Assembly: GCA_037957365.1 (NCBI GenBank)
Contig: JARHVA010000021.1
Coordinates: 2,614,501 to 2,678,500, forward strand
Direction of reading: 5' to 3'
DNA: 64,000 nucleotides
Source of the DNA: Torreya grandis
Lineage: Eukaryota > Streptophyta > Pinopsida > Cupressales > Taxaceae
Shown: piece after piece, positions 1 to 12,196 of the stretch
How the letters are laid out: each line of letters opens with the position of its first letter
Numbering within the stretch: the stretch's first letter is position 1
Translations under genes and position numbers: made by a program
The notes under the pieces: model-generated
Told to the model about the DNA's origin: nothing
Seen by the model: the letters and a program-made list of their open reading frames with translations, nothing else
The model's database searches: none

Positions 1-1585
1 AAAGACCCTCTAATGTATCGGATGTTGCCATGTCCCATTATCAGCTCAGCGAAAGCCGCCACATGTCAATGTCTGCATTTCAAAGTGTCTTCTAAGTGCC
101 CAAGCAGCGGACTACGACAAGTGTCAAAGGCAGATGCGCTCTCAATGAAAAGGGCAAAGCAGGAAGTCGAAGGAGAGTCCAAGGGCTCGGCATGCTTCGT
201 TAAACCGTTGAATGGGTTTAACGGATTGGTTCAACGTCTTGGTTCAAGGGTGTGCCCTATAGTGGAGGGCAGTTCAAGATTTGAAAGCCCTTACGGAGGG
301 CAGAGAGAACTTCAAAAGGCCTGAATGAATTTGGGGAAAGGATTTTCAAAGGGCCTGAAGGTGCAAAAAAGGTTAAAGAGCTTGAAGAAAAGGGCAAAGA
401 GCAGCCAATTCCTGTGGAATTTTATGTGTGGGAAAAAGGCCCAAAATAAAAGCTCGCAAAGCAAAAAATCTGCAAAAAAATCCCCGATGACTTTTGCCGA
501 GGACAGTGACGTCTCGAAAGCCGTCAAATTTAAGCAAACAAACCAGTCATTGGGTGACGACAGCCTGAACGTCAAATTTAACATAGTGATATACTCTTTT
601 ATTTTGAACTGTTTGAGTGCCAAGCATGAAAGGAACCTAAGGAATGCAGTGACCTGCCAGAAGATCGCCCCCGAGGGCTGAAGGAACATGAAGATGACAA
701 GAAGCAGAAAAGATAAAGCATTCAAGTGGCGAAGGGAAGGTGAGTTATTGTCCGACCCAGCGGCGTAGCCTGTTTTCTGCAGTTGGCATTGATGAGGGGA
801 CAAACTGCAGTCTATTTGCAGAAAAGAGGCGCGACCATGCTCCTACATTAATGTTTGAATGCCAAAGTCAATTTTGGTGATTGTACAACATGGTTCCAGC
901 AGTCTTTTTCTGAAGAATGACATCAGTAACAGTGGTTTTCTCTTCTCAATGTGTTCAGCGCACATGGGCCACTTGCAAAAAAGGGCACCAAAATCTTTCC
1001 CAAGAAGCGCCAAGTTTCTTTTCCTCTTTCTATAAATTGTAAACTTCTCATTTGAGAAAAATTCGCTCTCAACGTTAAGGCAAAACTCTGCCCAAAAATC
1101 TCTCGGGCTTGTAAGGCAGAGCTGCCAGATTTTACCTTCAATCAGAACTTAGCATTTTTACCTCCATTATGAGTTTTGCATCTTTAGTATGTGTTTATGC
1201 ATTTCATTATGTGTTGAGTCATTTTCTTAATGCTTTTGCAGAATGATTTCAACATGTCAAGTGCATTTTTGTGAGTTTCCTTTTACAAGTCTGTCAGAAG
1301 TGTCCCTAGAGGAGTATAGGTGAAGTGGATACGCTGCTGCAGTGTGTCTCAGAACGCCTCTAGTGGTTATTTTCCTCCCTGTATCTCCACGGACACCTGA
1401 CCCACTGATGCAGAAGGTTCTCTCATGTCAGATGTAGTGTATAGGCGCTTCCTTTTGGTGAAAAGCCTATGTTCGGGCTGGGTGGGTCATATTTTCTGGT
1501 GTATCGCCTTTTACTTTTTAGGCTTAGGCTTTGTTTTCAGCATCTCTCTCTCTCTTTTCATCCCCCCCCCTTTTTACATTTTTTG
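1..1585. other. Unrecognised GC-richer segment, possibly LTR-derived
   Basis: This stretch is clearly richer in G and C, and purine-rich on the plus strand from about 300 to 720, compared with the AT-rich DNA after 2,228. A TATA-like CTATAAAT lies at 1,030-1,037, preceded by CT-rich sequence, and a long T-rich segment follows. That arrangement resembles U3-R-U5 of a plant LTR. No terminal TG...CA pair, primer site or second copy is visible in the window. The open frames at 13-324, 325-681 and 312-803 (minus) overlap each other and resemble no family I know. A CT run and a C9 run lie near 1,545-1,570. An LTR fragment is the best guess, at low confidence. Confidence 0.25.
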
Positions 1586-2228
1586 TTAGCAATAGGAGAA
1601 ACCAGGGCCTAAATGATACATCAGAGGGAGCTAGCCCTCATTTAGAGACTCTCCCCTCTAGCTTCATCGATCCCACAGGCGAGAGGGGAGTTTCCATTGT
1701 TGCGTGAAGAAGGCAGGAGCTCGGCCTCCTGCCACGGGTGCAATCTTCTACGTCAACACAACCATAGGGGGATGTCGAAGCTTGCCTTGCAATTCTTTCA
1801 CAAAGCCCAACGTCACTACAAACCTAGTTTCAAGGGCACGAAAGATAGAAATTGGGATGAACCCAAAACCATTGTTACCAAAGAGGGGATATTAAGGAAA
1901 GGGCCTGCGTTGAAAGTTGCCAAGTTTTCCAACAAACCCTTCCTATGCACCTGGGCTACAAAAAATTCGAGAACCCTGGCTAGCCTTTCCTTGCCCTGAA
2001 CCAGCACTAACACGTTCAAAGCAAAGAGAGCAACCACTTATGAATTTACTTTGCTTAGAGAGCATTCCATCGGAGATTCTTTCCCTAAGGTGAAAAGAAT
2101 ACCTTGCAAGATTTCTTCCGTTAGAGTCCAAAAAATCTGCTTTATATGAGCTCTTGAAGCTCCACCGCAAAAAACCATTTCCCAAACTTCACTGCCTCCA
2201 ACCACCGTGGAAATCCCAAACACTGTTG
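1586..2228. other. Unrecognised segment with short open frames on both strands
   Basis: The segment keeps the higher GC of the preceding bases and has frames on both strands: plus 1,697-1,999, and minus 1,816-2,037, 1,943-2,185 and 2,038-2,223. None shows a motif I recognise, and the minus frames switch register, as a decayed coding region might. It starts just after a pyrimidine-rich tract ending TTGTTAG that could be a splice acceptor or chance. The sharp change to AT-rich DNA at about 2,228 marks a boundary, perhaps of an old insertion or a gene fragment. Confidence 0.25.
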
Positions 2229-5200
2229 CAATATTATATTTATTAGTAATATTAAATTTTAAAAAATATTTCCCAATAATATTTCAGATAAATTTTATAA
2301 TTTTATTATAATATATAGTTTGAACTATTGAATTGATTGAAAAAAATATATAATTGTAAAATAAATCTTATAACTCCACGAAGGTCTAATAAAAATAAAA
2401 ATAAAGAGGAAATTGACATAAGTCCTTGAAAAGAAATTGATGCGCTACCTACTTTCAAAATTTTGCCTTCAGAGGAAGTTGACATGGAACTTTCACATGT
2501 ATAGTAATGCCAAAATATACAATATTTTGGTACGGAACATTTACAAGAAATGACAAAAACGAATGGGAATCGAATCTTTATAAAACTTTATATATTCGAA
2601 TGAAATTGGAATGGAATCTTTATAAAACTTTGTATTCGAATGAAATTAGAATGGAATCTTTATAAAAATCTATATTTGACTAAAATTTAGTTGAGAATGA
2701 TGGATGTGGAATTTATATTTGTAGTAGTTTTTTATTTGGTGAGTTCGTGACGATTTGGTTAAGATTATTGTTTGATTGTGATATCTGTTGTATTAAAGTG
2801 TTTTTGTTATTCGGATTTGGTTGGCATAATATGTTAATGTTTTTTATTGTATTTTTTTAAATATTTCTAGTTCATAACTCTGATTAAAAGTGTTTATATC
2901 TATTTTTTTTAAACTTTGCATTTGAATATAACTTTTTATAAAAAAATATATTCAAATGGATCTTTACAAGAACAAAGGTACCATACGCTAAGTCCTTGCT
3001 ATGGTTGAAAATGACAAGATTTTCAAAGAGGATAAAATAAATAATGTGAGGATGAAATCACACATTTAACATATAATTTGAACATGTACATAACTTGGTT
3101 ATTTGTAGTTTATATTTTTTTATGTGACCACAGTTCGTCATTATAATGTATTTTGAACAGGTCGAGAAGCGAAAACAACGACAAAGGTTCAATCCTTAAA
3201 TGTCTCTCTTATTGTAAGAAGAAAATTCCTTTTGGACTTTCCAAGTTCAATAATAAGCCGAAAGTGCCATTCATATTTAACGAAAACAATAATTATTGAG
3301 TTAAAAAAAAGTTGAATGTTAACCACTGAAAAAAGCATTACTTGATTTCACACAATCATATGATCAATAAAATAGATTATGTTATTTCTGTATTGAAACT
3401 CTAAAATATGATAATTCTATTTTCCTTGCAATTTTATAATCATCCAAAAAAAATTATCATGTCCAATGGTAAATCGCATAAATCATGGCATGCTTTGAAA
3501 ATAAAAATCAAACTTAAATTAAAATAATGATAGGAAATGTAGTTATATGTACGCAATTTTTTCAATTATCCCTTAAACTTGTTGCAAAGGAAAATTTTAA
3601 AAAAAAAACAATAACCTTAGAATTTGAAGGATGTATAAGAAATTGTGCATTTGGATGAAGAGCTAGTTATCACGGAAGTCGACTGGCTTTGGGAGGGTTT
3701 AGTGTTATGAAAGAATGTTTTTCCAACTTTTATTTGTATTTTTTGGTTGTACCGAGACATCACTGAGTGGAAAATTATACAGAGGATTTAGTGAGCCAAT
3801 TTACATTCAATAAAATCAAATTATAACTATAAAAAAAATAACATTGAAATGTTCATGAAGGTAATCCTTAATTCGTCCCATTTTAACTCTGGAAAAGCTC
3901 CAAGAACTTACATACTCATGCACTTTTAATTTTTTCCTCAATTACATTTAAACAAACTGAAACAACACCATACCTTAAGCAAAAAATATTACAAGTATGA
4001 AGCCATACTAAATTTTTAAGCCAAACTTTACCTGTCTTTTGAAGTCAATCTAAACAATAGGCAAGTCGTAACGTAATTTTCTTCTTGAATAAGTTAAATT
4101 TTCCTATTAACGATATATAATACATAATTTGCAACTAAAATCAAAGAATGCAATAAATATCTCACACTTGAAACTAAAAACTCACTGAAGTGGCCAAGGC
4201 CAGGTATAAACTAACTTCAAAACCTTTGGATCCAACACAGAGTAATCCATGGCTAGTTTTGGCACATTCAAACAAATTTATTTCAAGTGTTTAGTAAGTT
4301 TTTGCATGCTTCACCTGAATTCACAATAAAACATTTGAATAAAATATTTCACACAAATGCTTACAATTCATATGGCCCAGTTACAACTGCAAGTGACATT
4401 AAATCTTTTTTTACCTAAGACCACATAGTTTAATGGTGTAGTAAGTTGCCTTCTAGGATCCTTTTTGATTCCATTCTAATGTGCAATGACCCCATTTATC
4501 TATCTAGTATGATCAAAACTTCTTGAAAGCATATAACTCCCAAGTGAAAGGAGTTGATTTGAAGGCATCATGCCTCCATTTTCTCATAAACCCTTACCTC
4601 TCTTCTGAGGCACTGTTGTGAATGGAAAAGTTGAGGCATGTCAAGGGCGTGAGACACCAACGCCCTAACCATATAATGCCCTTCCTGATTTAACTTACTC
4701 GTGTCCCATAATCAACCCTATACATTCTTCACTCAACCCTTCGTGACGTTAGATGAACAAGGGTTGGACAAAACCATAAGAGGTGTGAGCTATTGAGAAT
4801 CAACAAATGTAAAAGAATAAATGACCCAAATAGACATAAGCATAACATAATATAAAAGAGGTTTAAACTTACATGTCTCTTATTGCACTCAGTAGCGATG
4901 ACAATACCAATTAAGGGAAAAAATATAGAGAATGACAATGTTTACTTGGAGAGAATACAAATTTAAGAGATACAATCACTAGTATATTTCATTGTTGTTT
5001 CTATGTTTCTTGTTTATATGATTTGTGTTTCCCTTGTTGTGCTTGGAAAAGGATTTATATGCATTATTGACACTGGTTGCCTCCTTTACTTGATTGCTCA
5101 TATTAGGAAATGGAAATGGCCATATTTCAGATGTTTCCATTACCCACCACTATGCATGTGTATAAAACAAGCCCCAAAGTCCCCTTGTGAGTTGATTATT

Positions 5201-5545
5201 TTATTTTTCCAATGCCACTAACAATAATTGAGAATAGTGCAGGGGACATATGTAATGTGTCATTTAAGTCTTTTAATGGGTTGGCATTTTTTTTGGTTGA
5301 GAATTTCTACCGTAATAAGATGAGAAATGATTTAGTCAATAAAAATTAATAATTTCATTTTCTAAACTTTTAAATTTAAAAAACACACAAGTTTGATCCT
5401 TAAAACTTTACAGTTCACTTTTACATAGAAATTCGTGGTTTTGCATTGGTTGAAATAGTTGTCTTTTAATCACATGTTAAAGTCAACTAAAAAGCTAAAG
5501 ATATCTCATGGGGACTGATGATATTGCCTTATAAAAAAATTGGGC
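2229..5545. other. AT-rich noncoding DNA, nothing recognised
   Basis: About 3.3 kb of AT-rich sequence with only short chance frames (for example 4,729-4,938 minus and 5,003-5,221 plus). I see no retrotransposon motif, primer site or polypurine tract. The one clear structure is the short tandem repeat at 2,573-2,680, listed separately. Confidence 0.5.
2573..2680. repeat. Short tandem repeat, about 41-bp unit, 2.6 copies
   Basis: Units start with AATCTTTATAAAA at 2,573, 2,615 and 2,655. The first two continue with TATTCGAATGAAATT and GAATGG; the third diverges after about 26 bases. A looser echo of the unit occurs near 2,940-2,970. Confidence 0.75.
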
Positions 5546-5912
5546 AATGAATTTGTTTATGTGGTATTTATATATAAGTAGATATTAGAAAATATAACTT
5601 GTTCTAAATAAATTAAAAGCATTGAATTTGTCATAAATCAATGGCTTTTCGTCATATATGGATGCAAGGTTAAGGACCCTATAATTTTGTAAACGTTTAC
5701 TAGAACAAGTGTTATGTTGTAGCTGAACAATATATTCCTTAAAAAAAAAATGTAGATAACGAATTTGTTTATGTGGTGTTTGCATATATAGGTAGACATT
5801 AGAAAACATAACTTATTCTAAATAAATTAAATTCTCCAAATATGTTGTAAGTCAATAACATATTCATTGATTGTGAATGCAAGGTTAAGGACCCTATATA
5901 ATTCTTACGAAA
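5546..5912. repeat. Two direct copies of a ~150-bp sequence, period ~212 bp
   Basis: Copy one (about 5,546-5,692) and copy two (about 5,758-5,910) share GAATTTGTTTATGTGGT, then TAGATATTAGAAAA or TAGACATTAGAAAA, then TCTAAATAAATTAAA, and end with GCAAGGTTAAGGACCCTATA. A less similar spacer of about 60 bases separates them. No coding content or terminal structure is visible. Confidence 0.75.
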
Positions 5913-6583
5913 TAAAATGTTATTTTTTTGTACATGCACTATAATACATGCCACTTATTTTTCCTACAATGCATAAAATCTAAATAATATATGTTAAGGA
6001 AAAAATATGCATTCCTTCATTTGTCATCAATGAATGGCTATGGTTTGACACTTTCAAGATGATGGGGTCCATTTTAAGATGGTGGTTCATGGTTGACCAT
6101 AGTTGTCCTAAGTGAAAGAATTATTGATTGAAGTGACCTGACATTGGCCGAGCACCTCGAGGTTGATCCTTATTGCCATGATGTTAATGGACTATGGCCT
6201 TTAGGTCCTCTTCTCATCAGTAGACTATGGTGTATCACTCTAGTCTAGACAAATGATGAATAACATCCCTTTGCCTTGGCCTCCACCTTTCCTTTGACCC
6301 CCTAACATTGACAAGGTCCTTGATCTACTAATCCTAACTCTATCCAGTTGGGTCAACACTCTTTCTCCTTTATCCTTTATCCATACATGGGCAGGGGCAA
6401 CTCCTGTCAATATATAACACAGATTCCCTCCTTCACGAGCTATATAAGTAGGATATCGGGGTCTATCTATGTCTATTAGCCATCCCTTCCCCCAAGTTGG
6501 GGGATTATTACATGTATACAGAGGTACCCAACCTACTGTTTGAGTGCTTACTTATCAATATTAACCCATTTTTATTATGAACC
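5913..6583. other. Noncoding segment with TATA-like site, possible solo LTR
   Basis: Less AT-rich than its surroundings. It contains CTATATAAGTA at 6,440-6,450 followed by a short inverted repeat (CCCCCAAGTTGGGGG near 6,491), and a TGTTAAGG at 5,993 that could be an LTR start. I could not find a matching CA end with a target duplication, so solo LTR is only a suggestion. Confidence 0.2.
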
Positions 6584-6932
6584 TATTAGTACATAAATTA
6601 ACCTAATAACAAAACATATAAAAAATGTGCACTGCAATTGAAAGAAGATAAGAATATTATATTGATATAGCATAATTACACTACAAATTATCACATACCT
6701 CTTTAATGGGGAAACCTCATTTGAGCACAACTCAATACGAAACATTCAATAGATAGCTTTCCATCTTGGGCTTTCTCTTTATTTAAACTAATCTAACTGA
6801 GACAACTACTACTTACTATACATGTGGGATATTTAAATATATGCAATGGGATGACTTCCAAAGTAATGCATCTAAGATTTTATAAATAACACCTTATAAA
6901 AAATAAGTAGTTAGGATGAAGGGTTCCTAACA
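6584..6932 (-). repeat. G2 3' LTR (chromovirus-type, minus strand)
   Basis: This segment is the partner of 22,283-22,661. They share TACATGTGGGATA, CAATGGG or TAATGGG, and an end of the form TTAGG(A/G)TGAAGGG. It ends with CTAACA at 6,932 and is followed by a pyrimidine tract that is a polypurine tract on the minus strand, so 6,932 is the LTR start in the element's own sense. The outer end at 6,584 (TATTAG, for TGTTAG) is inferred by comparison. No target duplication was found. Confidence 0.55.
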
Positions 6933-6950
6933 AGCCCTCCCCCTTTAAAA
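6933..6950 (-). promoter_or_regulatory. G2 polypurine tract
   Basis: The plus strand reads AGCCCTCCCCCTTTAAAA directly next to the LTR end at 6,932. On the minus strand this is a purine-rich tract with G runs, the usual plus-strand DNA primer next to a 3' LTR. It fixes the orientation of G2 as minus. Confidence 0.7.
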
Positions 6951-7968
6951 AATATTTACTCTCAAAGCTTGAGTAGAGGAAACTATTATTGTAATTAGAT
7001 TAAGGGTTTCACATTGCATCTTCTAGTTGCATGTCACAACATTGGACCATAATCTCCTTAATAGTGTGGTTGCAGCTCATTGAAGTGATTGCTTATCCAA
7101 GATAGACTCAAATTCCAAGAAGATATGTCCTTCAATATTGAGCTCATGCAGTAAAATTTGGGCTTGAACATGTTAACCTATGACGTTATTCAAACACGAT
7201 ACATGAAAAACACGATAGATCTTTGAGTAAGAAGGGAATGTCCAACTTGTACACCATAAGACCAATATTTTGGATGATTTTATAAGAGCCCTAAAACTTG
7301 GGTGCTAGTTTCAGGTGACCATTCATCTTCAAGGAGACTACTTATAAGGTTGTAACTAGAGAGAAACCATGTCCCATATGTCAAAATCTTGTTTAGAGTG
7401 ATTTTGATCAATTTGTTTTTTCATGTGGTTTTGTTCCAAATAGAGGTTATCCTTGAGAGTTCAAAGGATATATTTGTGCGTGATGAGTGTGGAATACATT
7501 GCCTAGACCTTGAAACTACTTAAAAGGTAGGTCTGAAGAGATAATAGTGTCAAACCATAGATGAATTTGTATGGTGTCATCTTGATGATAGTGTGGTATG
7601 TGGAGCTGTACCACCATTTATACAAATCATAACCATTTTACCTAATGATGCTATTGATTTGATATGAAGTGACACATATAGGTCTCCAAGCATTTGTTGG
7701 TGATTTTTTATTTGGCGATCTATTTGGAGGTGGTAGGCATAACTCACCTTAAATTGGGTGCCATAGCGGTAGAAATTTCTTGCCATAAGTTACTAGTAAA
7801 AATGGAATCATAGTCGTAAATAATGGAAGTAGGTATCCCATAAAGGCAAAATATTTGATCAAGAAATATTTGGGTGATAATGGATTATGTAAAAGGATGG
7901 GAAAGGGCATAGAAGTGGTCATGCTTGTAGAGATGATCGTCAAATTGTACTTAAAAATAATGTAGTAG
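6951..7968 (-). pseudogene. G2 integrase, C-terminal half with chromodomain-like tail (Ty3/gypsy)
   Basis: Reading the minus strand from 7,968 down, several frames in succession match a Ty3/gypsy chromovirus integrase. First comes the strand before the first catalytic aspartate, then the HGMP-SDRD-like stretch (decayed), the HPQTDGQTE-like stretch near 7,730, the tyrosine-rich YGR-like region, and the GDxVxLxLQPYxQ and GxYKIxxxIG segments. A tail reading VQ..DMQLEDA near 7,010-7,040 resembles the end of the chromodomain-type tail. Stops and frame changes are frequent, so it cannot make protein. The sequence breaks at about 7,968, where the LARD LTR begins. The rest of pol is not in the window. 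Confidence 0.75.
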
Positions 7969-10900
7969 TAATAGATACCGAGCCCTCTGAAGTTTGAGTT
8001 GAACAAACTCATGTAACTCTGAATCTCAGGTGTAGCCTCTAGGTAAGTAGTACTACTGTGGGGAGGAAAAGCATCATCCGAGGCTTTTCCACATCAATCA
8101 TAGACCAATGATCCCTTGCATAATCCCCTATCAGGAAATGACCCTTTCTTCATAGATAGGTAGATAGAGTAGTGCAAGAATCCAAAGAACCAGTAAGTAC
8201 CCAAGTGTGTATGACTACTAAAACTAAACATGCAATGTATCCTAGAAAACTCATTCTATTGCAAGATACCACACTGACATAAAAATCATACATACCAAAA
8301 TATAACGTCACACTAAACATTATGTAACCCCAAGATTCATACTAATACATTCTCCTGGCAATTATATCACATCACATGATAAATATAAGAGTAAGCAAAG
8401 TGTAAATTTATTCCTTCAATGCATGAATGAATCTTACATTTATTATCTAATCCAAACCAGAAATAATGCCTGTAATTTATGCCACCTGGGTAAAATTCAT
8501 ATTAAATTGTAGTTTCCCAACTACTATAATAAGATCTAAGCAAATACACCCCATGACCACCCATATTATCACAGTCTAATGTTCTAAGACATAGCTACTA
8601 TTTTTTTCATAATTAATCATTCTAAGTAGTCATAAATACAAGGAAGCATATGCTTTTTATCAAACAAATACATATAATAAAACAAGTCATACAAACACAT
8701 AAAAGTCTAACCTAACATTCATTTACACTCTCAAGGTTGTATGCATGCATACATAATGTCATATTAGTTGTTTTAAAACATATTGTTTAAGTAACAACTA
8801 ACACATACATTTAATTAGTCGATGTATGTGAGAGTCTAGACATACAGCTACAATATGTATCATTCAGGCATATAAATTTAAGTTGAATTATTTTATGATA
8901 TCCCATATTATCATAGCTCATTATGCATGAACACCCTACTCAACATGAAAAATCAATCTTACATTATAATTATTAAACAAGAAGTTACATGATTATACCA
9001 CCTGAGTATATCTTAGTTTATACTGCACAATTATATTAAAATAAAAATATAATCTCTAGGCACACATCACGATGCATTATTTTATTCTAGAAATGTCTAA
9101 TCACTTGTACATATATTACTCTCATAAAAATGTAATGCACACAAGTTTTCATCTTTACATGATGCTACAAAAGTTGACCCTATCGACATATTTTTATAAC
9201 ATTACTGTGTGACAAATTTACTATTTGTCTCTAATAGCATTCTAAGCAAAGACATAATATAGATTTAGATCATATAACTAAATCACCAAGGATATAATAT
9301 TAAACAAACATACGTATAATAGCATTACCATAGAAATATCTAACTTTGGTATAGTTTATCCAAACCATAATGACATTCCTAAAACTATATAACTCTGAGT
9401 ACCATAACCATATGAAATTGGATTACAAGGATAAATAGTCACATAAAATCACTGATTGACTAAAGTTCATCAATTAATCTAATACAAATTAGAAGATCTA
9501 AATAAAGTTTGAGAATCATCCATCTCATAAGCATCAATGTAAGCTAAGTCAAGCATTCAACTTAAATAAAAGATAACCATACATATAATAGAATAAATAT
9601 ACAACCATTGTGATGTTTGCCTCTTAATTAATAATTCAATTCTTTTCGATCTATATCCATTTGATCAATATTTACTTGGCAAAATCTTAGGTATTCATTT
9701 ATAGAGTACCACTAATATAATGTAAAACTCTATATTGTTTCATTCATATATATATTTCTATATTCTAACATTATTTTCAAAATGTTACATAATTAAATAT
9801 TATGTGAAATAACACACAAGTTTTTACTATTTCTTTTGAAACACAAAGCATTCCAACATTGATTTCCTTAAGTGCAACCATGCAACTTAGCCGGTACTGT
9901 TCAGCTCAAACAACCATACAAAAATCCGAAAATAAAGTTCCATGCAACATTTGATCTTGCATATTTTATTTTATATAAAAGACTCAGTGCTCACCTAAAA
10001 AACTCAATGCTTTATATTTAATATACTCAACTCAACGTTGTATTTGATATACTCAACTTTTAATTTAAGTGTTTAATATAATATATTAAAAACATTATTA
10101 ATATATATACACAATGATTTTTAACTATTTTATTTAATAACTCAGCGCTTTTATTTTATACACAGTGCTTTTATTTATGCATAGTGATTTAAAATTAACT
10201 CTATGTTTAAATTTAGTTTAGGCCTTTTCAATGCAAATTGAGTGGTGGTAAAACTTGTATGGAAGTGCAACTTTATTTGAAACGTCACTTATTGCACAAC
10301 TTGTTTTGGACTACTATAGGAAAATTCAAGGCAAAATAAATTCCTACCATACATTCAATCTTTCATTAAAGAGTAATCATTCCATCAGTTTATCCAAGTC
10401 GCTAAAATTTAATAATATTTTTATGGATATAATAAAGATGCTAACTTGCATTCACTTTATAAATTTAAAGTGGGATGATATTATAAAATGTTGCATGCAA
10501 TTTGTATAAAATGAGATCTATAGTTTATAATTGTTGACTATATATATATGAAACAAAATCTGGAATTCCACAGTGATGTCAACCATGCTTTTCTAATCAT
10601 TATACTCAATGATGTAATTTTTGACTCATCAATCCATCTTAGAGACTTAGCATTCTAATTTAATTACTCAACCTTCTATTAATAAATTCAATGTTCACTA
10701 AATTATGGGCATTTTAATTTAATTACTCAGCTTGGAGTTTCATAATACTCTAAGCATTTCCATATTTAAACTCATTGTTTCTATTTATGGCTTGGTGTTT
10801 CCATATTGATACTGAGTGATTTTAATGCATAACTATGGCACTGCAATAGAGTAAATACAGTCATATTTAATTGAAATTGAGTCCATACTTAAATAAACGC

Positions 10901-12185
10901 AGACCTATGGAGCCTCTACACAATGCAATATCTAAAATATACTACTCAGCTTCTATAATATACAACACAGTCTCTAAAATATACTAATCAACATCTATAA
11001 TATACAACACAACTATCTTCAAATAAATTACATGGTGCCTAAGACAATTTTTAAATATGAAAGGGTCAAGTACCCACAAAAATATAAAACAAAACCAACC
11101 TCATCGAAGATTTGTTTGAAGAATGAAGACACCCTTGCTTGCTTTCTCCAAATCGCTTCTGCCTCTTTTCTTCTCTCCTCTTTCCTACACCTCCCCTCTT
11201 ATAATAATCTCATTCATATATATACAATTTCCATGCATAAATATTATTTAATTTAATGTTTAGTTCCTAAATCCCATAACTAATGCTTCACTTGAGTTTT
11301 CTTTAAATCATGCATAATTTGCCATTCATGTGTAGCATTTTTTTTATTAATTTAACTTTTTAAACTAATATTAAATATCTCAATTTGTTCAACATTATGC
11401 CATTTTTCTCAAGTTATCTAAAACAATAGACTAAGTTGACCAAATTAAATAAATTTATCTAAATTTATCTTTTAATGCAATCTTATGCATGCTTTAAAGG
11501 CTAAGCTTAATTTATCTTTACTCATTGTTAGTTCATTACAATAACTCAAGCTCTTGAAAGTAAATAAATAAAGGTAATTATTTATTAATAAATAGATAAA
11601 TAGTGTTTTAATTTCTTTCAAAATAAGATAACTGAATAATTAACTACTATTCTTATGTAGCAATTAAATATTTATTTCTTAATTTATTCTCAAAAATTAA
11701 GATAATTAAAATTAAATGAATCTAATGCATATTTAAAACTAAATTTACATGCTAATATAATCACATGCAAGATTTATTTAATTACATATTAACATTTAAA
11801 ATATATAACATTTTTAAATCTAATGTGTGTGTAGGGTCACTAGCAATTCCTCTGTCATCGTCCAATCATCCCATCTAGCCCATTCTCTTCGATGATGCTC
11901 TCCCTTGTTAAGCTTTGAGTGTAAGATCTATCTTATATCCACCTCGCAACAAGTATGTAGTTAGTTTGAGTTATCATAAATATCAATCAATAACACAAGA
12001 CTAACAAATATACATCCTCAATGTACATAATAATAAAATATAACTATCACATCATGTATACTAATCAACAATATCACTATCCCATACCAGTATATGTCAT
12101 AAAGCTCAAGTCAAAGCAATACTAATAACCCTATTAATTCATGGATTAAATGTTCTAAATTATAAGATGAAATCAGGATGTGGCA
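7969..12185 (-). repeat. LARD 3' LTR (left, truncated)
   Basis: It aligns with 14,863-19,142 from TAGATACC(G/A)AGCCC to the end GATGTGGCA at 12,185. The counterpart of 14,556-14,862 is missing; the adjoining sequence at 7,968 is G2 integrase. The LTR contains many ACTCAGTGCTTTTA-like words around 9,975-10,190 and a ~52-bp pair at 10,930-11,015. The open frames at 10,255-10,509 and 11,032-11,256 are not conserved in the other LTR and look accidental. Confidence 0.75.
9975..10190. repeat. Degenerate ACTCAGTGCTTTTA-word cluster in LARD LTR
   Basis: The words ACTCAGTGCT, ACTCAATGCTT, ACTCAACTCAA, ACTCAGCGCTTTTATTTTATAC and ACAGTGCTTTTATTT recur at roughly 20-35 base steps. The same cluster is present in the other LTR at about 16,868-17,105, where one extra GACTCAGTGCTC unit is seen. 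It looks like an old short tandem repeat inside the LTR. Confidence 0.5.
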
Positions 12186-12196
12186 TCCTTCTCCTT
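12186..12196 (-). promoter_or_regulatory. LARD polypurine tract
   Basis: TCCTTCTCCTT on the plus strand, AAGGAGAAGGA on the minus strand, directly abuts the LTR terminus at 12,185. Its place and purine purity are as expected for a polypurine tract, giving minus orientation in agreement with the primer site. Confidence 0.8.

Noticed and set aside
312..803. 163-codon minus-strand frame near the left end
   Set aside because: It is the complement of a purine-rich stretch, with a Phe/Leu-rich composition typical of chance frames, and is overlapped by a plus frame.
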